In this document: piece by piece, positions 59,142-64,000 of the stretch
Numbering within the stretch: position 1 is the first letter of the stretch
Layout of the letters: each line of letters starts with the position of its first letter
Assembly (NCBI RefSeq): GCF_946480185.1
Contig: NZ_CAMLIG010000005.1
Coordinates: forward strand, 1 to 64,000
Length of the DNA: 64,000 nucleotides
Origin: an uncultured Pedobacter sp.
GTDB taxonomy: Bacteria; Bacteroidota; Bacteroidia; Sphingobacteriales; Sphingobacteriaceae
Reading direction: 5' to 3'
Position numbers and translations under genes: made by a program
Notes under the pieces: generated by a model
The model's input: only the letters and a program-made list of their open reading frames with translations
What the model was told of the DNA's origin: nothing
Database searches by the model: none

Positions 59142-60239
59142 ATGAGAGGTTACGGATTTTCAAAATATTTTCCCAAACAATTGCCAAACGGCGGCTTTGA
59201 CGAATTGCTAAAACTTTTTCTCGAACTTTTAAATTATTCTGCCGGAGATGCCAATGAAGCCTTGGCTTGGATGAACGAGCTGGACAAGCAGCATAACATC
59301 ACCAAAGATGATTATGGCATGGGCGATTTCATCGACGATTTAAAAAACAAAGGCTATTTAAGCGATGACGGACCAAAGGGAGGTTTTAAAATTACAGGAA
59401 AAACCGAGCAGACCATCCGCCAATCGGCCTTGGAAGAAATTTTTGGGAAACTAAAAAAATCTGGGAAAGGAAACCATACTGCGCCACAATCCGGTACCGG
59501 AGAAGAAAAAAATGCGGATAGAAGGGAGTATCAGTTTGGCGATAGTTTGGACCAAATTGATATGACGGCTTCTATCCATAATGCACAAATTAACCACGGT
59601 ATCGGCGATTTTATGATGACCGAGCGGGATTTGGAAGTAGAAGAACGTGATTATAAAACGCTAACTTCTACCGTTTTAATGATTGATATTTCGCATTCCA
59701 TGATTCTTTATGGCGAAGATAGAATTACACCAGCCAAAAAAGTGGCCATGGCTTTGGCCGAATTGATCAAAACAAAATATCCAAAAGATACTTTAGATAT
59801 TGTGGTGTTCGGTAATGATGCTTGGCCAATTACCGTTAAGGATTTGCCTTATTTGCAAGTTGGACCTTATCATACCAATACTTATGCAGGTTTGGAGCTG
59901 GCAACAGATATTTTGCGGAGAAGAAAAACGCACAACAAGCAGATTTTTATGATTACCGATGGTAAACCTACTTGTTTAAAAGAAGGTCTCAAATACTATA
60001 AAAATAGCGTGGGCTTGGATAAAAAGGTGATTAATAAAACCTTAACGATGGCCGCACAGTGCAAAAGATTAAATATTCCCATCACTACTTTTATGATTGC
60101 CCGCGACCCTTACCTGCAACAATTTGTACGTAAGTTTACAGAGGTGAACGGCGGAAGAGCATTTTACAGCTCCCTAAAAGGATTGGGTGAATACATTTTT
60201 GAAGATTATATAAAGAATAGAAGGAAAACGGTTAGGTAG
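59142..60239 (+). CDS. VWA domain protein, partner of the AAA+ ATPase
   Basis: The 365-residue protein has a helical N-terminal part (about 1-140) and a von Willebrand A domain (about 175-355) with the intact MIDAS motif DISHS starting at Asp182, and TDGKP as the third metal loop. It precedes a MoxR/chelatase-type AAA+ ATPase by 204 bases in the same direction. Such pairs act like magnesium chelatase I/D subunits: an ATPase ring and a metal-binding partner that together load a metal or remodel a client. The client here is unknown. Confidence 0.88.
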   Translation: MRGYGFSKYFPKQLPNGGFDELLKLFLELLNYSAGDANEALAWMNELDKQHNITKDDYGMGDFIDDLKNKGYLSDDGPKGGFKITGKTEQTIRQSALEEIFGKLKKSGKGNHTAPQSGTGEEKNADRREYQFGDSLDQIDMTASIHNAQINHGIGDFMMTERDLEVEERDYKTLTSTVLMIDISHSMILYGEDRITPAKKVAMALAELIKTKYPKDTLDIVVFGNDAWPITVKDLPYLQVGPYHTNTYAGLELATDILRRRKTHNKQIFMITDGKPTCLKEGLKYYKNSVGLDKKVINKTLTMAAQCKRLNIPITTFMIARDPYLQQFVRKFTEVNGGRAFYSSLKGLGEYIFEDYIKNRRKTVR

Positions 60240-60244
60240 ATTTT

Positions 60245-60328
60245 GAGTAATGAGTAATGAGTATTGAGTAATGCGTATTGAGTAACGCGTATTGAGATAT
60301 GAGTATTGGGTAATGCGCATTGAGTAGC
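60245..60328 (+). repeat. Tandem array of a 7-bp unit, 12 copies
   Basis: Twelve consecutive 7-base units, consensus GAGTAAT/GAGTATT, follow each other without spacers. Variants include GCGTATT, GGGTAAT and GCGCATT. Because 7 is not a multiple of 3 and nearly every unit contains TGA, TAA or TAG, the array has stops in all forward frames. It lies between the VWA and AAA+ genes. Confidence 0.85.
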
Positions 60329-60407
60329 AAGACTCAAGTATCAAGACAGATTGTCTTAACTAAAGAAAATAAAATTAACACACAAACAAACCATAAAACA
60401 AGCAAGT

Positions 60408-60426
60408 CCCTCTCCTTCGGAGAGGG
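60408..60426 (+). repeat. CCCTCTCC hairpin upstream of the AAA+ gene
   Basis: CCCTCTCC-TTC-GGAGAGGG is a perfect 8-bp stem with a 3-base loop, followed by ATTTAGGGTGAGG. It ends 17 bases before the ATG at 60444, so in the mRNA it would fold immediately upstream of the ribosome-binding region. Confidence 0.75.
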
Positions 60427-60443
60427 ATTTAGGGTGAGGCTCT

Positions 60444-61931
60444 ATGAAAACACTAGGAGAATTAAAAAAATCGGGATACAAAAGCCGTTCAATTAAGGAA
60501 GAGCTAAGGGAAAACCTAATCGCCCGATTAAAAGATAAAGATTTAGGTTTTGAAGGAATCATAGGTTTTGAAGACACCGTAATGCCGGATTTGCAGACCG
60601 CGATTTTGAGTAGGCATAACATATTGCTGTTAGGCTTGAGGGGGCAGGCGAAAACAAGAATTGCCCGTTTAATGGTGAATTTATTGGACGAATACGTTCC
60701 GTACATTGCAGATTCTGAATTGTATGATGATCCGCTGAATCCAATCAGTTGGGCAGGTAAAAATGCGGTAGAAATTCATGGAGATGATACGCCGATTGCC
60801 TGGTGGCATCGCAGTGAAAGATATACCGAAAAATTGGCAACGCCAGATGTTACCGTTGCCGATTTAATTGGAGATGTGGACCCGATAAAAGCCGCCACGC
60901 AAAAACTTCATTATTCGGATGAAAGGGTAATCCATTTCGGATTAATCCCGAGAGCGCACCGTAGTATTTTTGTAATTAACGAATTGCCGGATTTGCAAGC
61001 CCGTATTCAAGTGGCGTTATTTAATATTTTGCAGGAAAGAGACATCCAGATTAGGGGGTTTAAGCTGCGTTTACCTTTAGATATTCAGTTCGTTTTTACC
61101 GCAAACCCCGAAGATTATACCAACCGCGGGTCTATCGTAACGCCTTTAAAAGATAGGATTGAAAGTCAGATTTTAACGCATTACCCTAAATCAGTAGCTA
61201 TTTCACGTAAAATTACGCAACAAGAAGCATTAATTACGCCGGCACAAAAACTGATTGAAGCAGATGGTTTAGTCAAAGATTTAATAGAACAGATTGCTTT
61301 TGAAGCCCGTAATTCAGAATATATCGATAAAAAATCAGGAGTTTCTGCCCGTTTAACCATTTCGGCTTATGAAAATTTAATTTCTCATGCAGAACGTAGA
61401 ATGCTGATTAATGGTGAGAAAAGCACCGTAGTTAGAATCAGCGATTTTTTGGGTGTAATTCCGGCAATTACCGGAAAGATAGAATTGGTTTACGAAGGTG
61501 AGTTGGAAGGGCCAGCAAAAGTGGCTAATATTTTAATTGGCAAAGCAATAAAAACATTGTTGCAAACCTATTTCCCGGATCCGGAGCGGATGAAGAAAGC
61601 CAAGAAAGATAATCCTTATGCAGCTATCATCAATTGGTTTGGGAGCGGAAATAGCTTGAATTTATTGGATGACATTACCGATATTGAATATAAGGAAGCA
61701 TTAAATTCTGTCCCGGGCTTAAAACAAGTGGTTAAGCAGTTCCATAAAGACATTAGCGAGAACCAAACTTTATTGTACATGGAATTTGTATTGCATGGTT
61801 TGGCAGAGTTTTCTTTGGTGAGCAAAGGCTTTTTAGAAAAAGGTTTCGAGTTTAAGGATATGTTCAACAGTTTGTTCAGCTCTGAATTTGCCGAGGACGA
61901 TGACGAAGATGATTTCGACGACAGGTATTAG
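60444..61931 (+). CDS. MoxR/magnesium-chelatase-type AAA+ ATPase
   Basis: The 495-residue AAA+ protein has Walker A GLRGQAKT (64-71), a long helical insert typical of the chelatase/MoxR clade, Walker B FVINELPDL in which Asn179 stands where Asp is usual (Glu180 kept), sensor 1 FTANPEDYTNRG, and arginine finger region LKDRIESQI. The C-terminal 150 residues (about 330-495) form an unrecognised helical domain ending in an acidic tail (EDDDEDDFDDRY). With the VWA protein upstream it forms an ATPase/metal-site pair of the chelatase or CoxD/CoxE type. Confidence 0.88.
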   Translation: MKTLGELKKSGYKSRSIKEELRENLIARLKDKDLGFEGIIGFEDTVMPDLQTAILSRHNILLLGLRGQAKTRIARLMVNLLDEYVPYIADSELYDDPLNPISWAGKNAVEIHGDDTPIAWWHRSERYTEKLATPDVTVADLIGDVDPIKAATQKLHYSDERVIHFGLIPRAHRSIFVINELPDLQARIQVALFNILQERDIQIRGFKLRLPLDIQFVFTANPEDYTNRGSIVTPLKDRIESQILTHYPKSVAISRKITQQEALITPAQKLIEADGLVKDLIEQIAFEARNSEYIDKKSGVSARLTISAYENLISHAERRMLINGEKSTVVRISDFLGVIPAITGKIELVYEGELEGPAKVANILIGKAIKTLLQTYFPDPERMKKAKKDNPYAAIINWFGSGNSLNLLDDITDIEYKEALNSVPGLKQVVKQFHKDISENQTLLYMEFVLHGLAEFSLVSKGFLEKGFEFKDMFNSLFSSEFAEDDDEDDFDDRY

Positions 61932-61950
61932 TTTAAATTCAAGAATAATC

Positions 61951-62016
61951 TGCGTTAGGGATTGCACCGGATACCGTCCGCCAGTTGGCGGATAAGGCCT
62001 TGAGGAGTATGAATAT
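61951..62016 (+). repeat. Dispersed repeat C, copy 2, with nested palindrome
   Basis: It reads TGCGTTAGGGATTGCACC, GGATACCG, then the stem TCCGCC-AGTT-GGCGGA (61977-61992), then GGCCTTGAGGAGTATGAATA. In the copy at 21516 the same kind of stem sits after CAGTATGA instead. A further stem CCCCGA/TCGGGG lies at 62035-62056. Confidence 0.6.
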
Positions 62017-62074
62017 AAAGCCCGCCCCCGCCTGCCCCGAGTGGTAGCAATCGGGGAACGCCCAAAAAATTATA

Positions 62075-63316
62075 ATGGGAAAAATTATAGGATTAACTAT
62101 TGTTTCGCTTTTATTAATTGCGTTTGATTTTTACATCTACAAAGCAATTTTAAATATTTACCCAAATTGGAGCGTAACTAAAAAGCGGTATTTTAAAATT
62201 GTGTGGTGGGCGTACACCATTTTGCTTTTGGCAGGAGTGCTGGTTAGCTTAACTTTTAGCATGTGGCTATCCATAAAAGCGGTGATTTTGGTCGCCTATT
62301 TTATAACATTTGTCACTAAATTGGTTTGGTGCCTTATTCTGTTTGTCGATGATATTAGACGCGGAGCAATTTTTGTTAAACAGAAGGTTGTAGTTCAAGA
62401 ACAACCCTCAGAGGGTGCAAAGAACACGATTCCTCGATCAGAATTTTTAGTGAAAGCCGGTATGGCTGTTGCCGCGGTTCCATTTGCCAGTTTAAGTTGG
62501 GGCGTGGTTTCTGGTGCTTATGATTATAGAGTTCGTAAACAGGTTTTACACTTTGAGCACTTGCCAAAAGAGTTTGATGGTATTACCATTGGGCAAATTT
62601 CTGATATCCATTCCGGAAGTTTTTACAATAAAAAGGCGGTTTTAGGAGGCGTTGAGATGCTGTTGAAACAAAAAGCCGATATGATTTTTTTTACAGGTGA
62701 TTTGGTGAATAACAGAGCAAATGAGATGCGGGATTATCAGGATATTTTTGCGAAAGTGAAAGCGCCTTTAGGCGTTTACTCCACCTTGGGAAACCATGAT
62801 TACGGCATGTACGAAAAATGGCCCACAGAAGCAGACCGGATAAAAAATATTGAAGACGTAAAAAAGACACATGCCTTAATGGGATGGGATTTGTTGATGA
62901 ACCAAAACCGCAGGATTAAAGTTGATGGTGCAGAAATTGGTGTTTTAGGAATTGAGAACTGGGGAACAGGCCGTTTTCCAAAGCTTGGGAAAATGGAAGA
63001 AGCTATAAAAAATACAGATGATTTGCCCGTTAAGCTGTTGTTATCTCATGACCCATCGCATTGGCGAGCTGAGGTTTTGCCTAAATATCCGCAGATTGAC
63101 GCTTCGTTTGCTGGACATACTCACGGTGGGCAATTTGGAGTTGAAAGTGAGTACGTGAAATGGAGTCCGGTGCAATATGTTTATAGTGAATGGGATGGTT
63201 TGTACGAAGAAGGAAAACAAAAGATATATGTTAATGTAGGGTATGGCTTTTTAGGTTATCCGGGAAGGGTTGGAATTTTGCCCGAAATAACGATATTTGA
63301 ACTTAGAAAAGCCTAG
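62075..63316 (+). CDS. Membrane-anchored metallophosphoesterase
   Basis: The 413-residue protein has an N-terminal membrane part of four hydrophobic helices (about 4-22, 42-62, 66-92, 125-145) and a calcineurin-type phosphoesterase domain (about 155-410). All metal-binding motifs are present: ISDIHSG, FTGDLVNNR, LGNHDYG, LLSHDP and GHTHGGQFG. It resembles the YkuE/YaeI type, which dephosphorylates or hydrolyses lipid-linked substrates at the membrane. It ends 14 bases before the prenyltransferase gene, so the two are probably co-transcribed. Confidence 0.9.
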   Translation: MGKIIGLTIVSLLLIAFDFYIYKAILNIYPNWSVTKKRYFKIVWWAYTILLLAGVLVSLTFSMWLSIKAVILVAYFITFVTKLVWCLILFVDDIRRGAIFVKQKVVVQEQPSEGAKNTIPRSEFLVKAGMAVAAVPFASLSWGVVSGAYDYRVRKQVLHFEHLPKEFDGITIGQISDIHSGSFYNKKAVLGGVEMLLKQKADMIFFTGDLVNNRANEMRDYQDIFAKVKAPLGVYSTLGNHDYGMYEKWPTEADRIKNIEDVKKTHALMGWDLLMNQNRRIKVDGAEIGVLGIENWGTGRFPKLGKMEEAIKNTDDLPVKLLLSHDPSHWRAEVLPKYPQIDASFAGHTHGGQFGVESEYVKWSPVQYVYSEWDGLYEEGKQKIYVNVGYGFLGYPGRVGILPEITIFELRKA

Positions 63317-63330
63317 GTTTTCTCTTTTTA

Positions 63331-64000
63331 ATGATTAAATATTTTCAAAGACCGCTGGATTTTTTATTGTTCAGCAATGTTTTAATTTCTTTAGGTGCGC
63401 TAGCCCAGGGCTTATTAACTTATCATTTGTTAGGGTTTTCTCCTTCGTGGGTGGTTTCGGGCTTTCTGTTTTTCTCTACCCTATTAACCTATAATTTCAG
63501 CATTTTAATTCAGCACCCTAAAAGTCCAGAGAAATCGGAATACCGGCGGGTACGTTGGATTTTTAGGAATTACAAACTGAATTTTTCGCTAACAGTAGTA
63601 GCGGTACTAGCGTTGATTCCGTTGTTTTTCATGCTCAGCTTTAAGTCGCAATTACTGAATGTGTTTTTAGGCTTGCTTTCTTTGGGCTATGCCATGCCAC
63701 TTTTTAAATCTAAAAACAGAAAGTTTGGTTTAAGGAATATCCCGGCTTTAAAGCTGTTTTTAATTGCTTTAGTTTGGGCGCTAAGTTCCGTAATGATGCC
63801 TTTTTTTGAGTTGCAGCAAGTTCATCAATTCCAATTGCCACTCAGTGATTTGTTGATTTTAAATGCCAAGCGTTTTCTGTTTTTAGTAGCCATTACCATT
63901 CCGTTTGATATCCGCGATATGTTTCAGGATAAAATATTTGAGTTGAAAACCATTCCAACCATTTTTGGTGAAAAGAAAGCTTATCTGTTTTGCCAAGTAA
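63331..64000 (+). CDS. UbiA-type prenyltransferase, partial (cut by window end)
   Basis: The first 223 codons are in the window. The protein starts MIKYFQRPLDFLLFSNVLI and has at least five hydrophobic helices, with FDIRDMFQDK near residues 191-200. That DxxDxxxD spacing is the second Asp-rich motif of UbiA-family enzymes, which move prenyl groups onto aromatic rings in the membrane. The first Asp motif is less clear (SVMMPFFEL is not it). The rest lies beyond 64000. Confidence 0.75.
   Translation, partial: MIKYFQRPLDFLLFSNVLISLGALAQGLLTYHLLGFSPSWVVSGFLFFSTLLTYNFSILIQHPKSPEKSEYRRVRWIFRNYKLNFSLTVVAVLALIPLFFMLSFKSQLLNVFLGLLSLGYAMPLFKSKNRKFGLRNIPALKLFLIALVWALSSVMMPFFELQQVHQFQLPLSDLLILNAKRFLFLVAITIPFDIRDMFQDKIFELKTIPTIFGEKKAYLFCQV

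Noticed and set aside
60245..60328. Possible CRISPR array
   Set aside because: Units are 7 bases with no spacers, so it is a simple tandem repeat.

Overview
The window looks like chromosomal DNA of a member of the Bacteroidota, most likely a Sphingobacteriaceae relative of Pedobacter. This rests on several things visible in the sequence: AT-rich intergenic DNA, -7 boxes of the TAnnTTTG type, a GldC gliding protein, a CcmB/CcsA/CcmD set, a TonB-dependent receptor, and the gene order pheT - coiled-coil protein - zapA - 6S RNA candidate - rny. No rRNA, tRNA, CRISPR array, insertion sequence or phage was seen.

Layout. 0.2-7.7 kb: an AI-2E family exporter, a surface-antigen barrel, a deoxyhypusine-synthase homologue, an aminotransferase, a TPR protein and an enoyl-CoA hydratase. 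7.8-14 kb: a co-directional signalling cluster of an NtrC-type sigma-54 activator, a membrane PAS histidine kinase, a single-domain receiver, and a receiver-PAS-kinase protein that has lost its phospho-accepting histidine. A truncated OmpA-like porin follows. 15-17.3 kb: a second AI-2E exporter and a small envelope operon (YtxH, holin-like, unknown). 17.3-24.7 kb: accA, a receiver, pheT, zapA, 6S RNA candidate, rny and an Mpo1-like protein. 24.8-36.4 kb, mostly minus strand: glutamate dehydrogenase, cytochrome c maturation genes, two large hybrid kinases with CheR, gldC and a DEAD-box helicase. 36.5-46.4 kb: sugar kinase, dihydroorotase, dnaX, a vitamin B12-type binding protein, a peptide-binding lipoprotein and a TonB receptor.

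46.4-51.5 kb is an accessory block. It is a row of minus-strand single-gene units (antitoxin-like, VOC, methyltransferase, YrdB, DinB, tandem carboxymuconolactone-decarboxylase fold, AraC, GIY-YIG). It also holds two decayed genes too small for routine gene calling: a Doc-type toxin with its core deleted, and a frameshifted SnoaL-like fragment. Most units carry a CTAAC/GTTAG motif just after the stop codon, which suggests a gene-cassette array without an integrase. This is the most unusual part of the window and remains a hypothesis.

51.5-64 kb returns to housekeeping and envelope genes: lactonase, L,D-transpeptidase, glyS, S1/P1-like protein, rpsT, radC, a VWA / AAA+ pair, a metallophosphoesterase, and a UbiA-type prenyltransferase cut by the window end. 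Intergenic DNA throughout carries dispersed repeat families, several present in two to four copies here, plus a 12-copy tandem array of a 7-bp unit.
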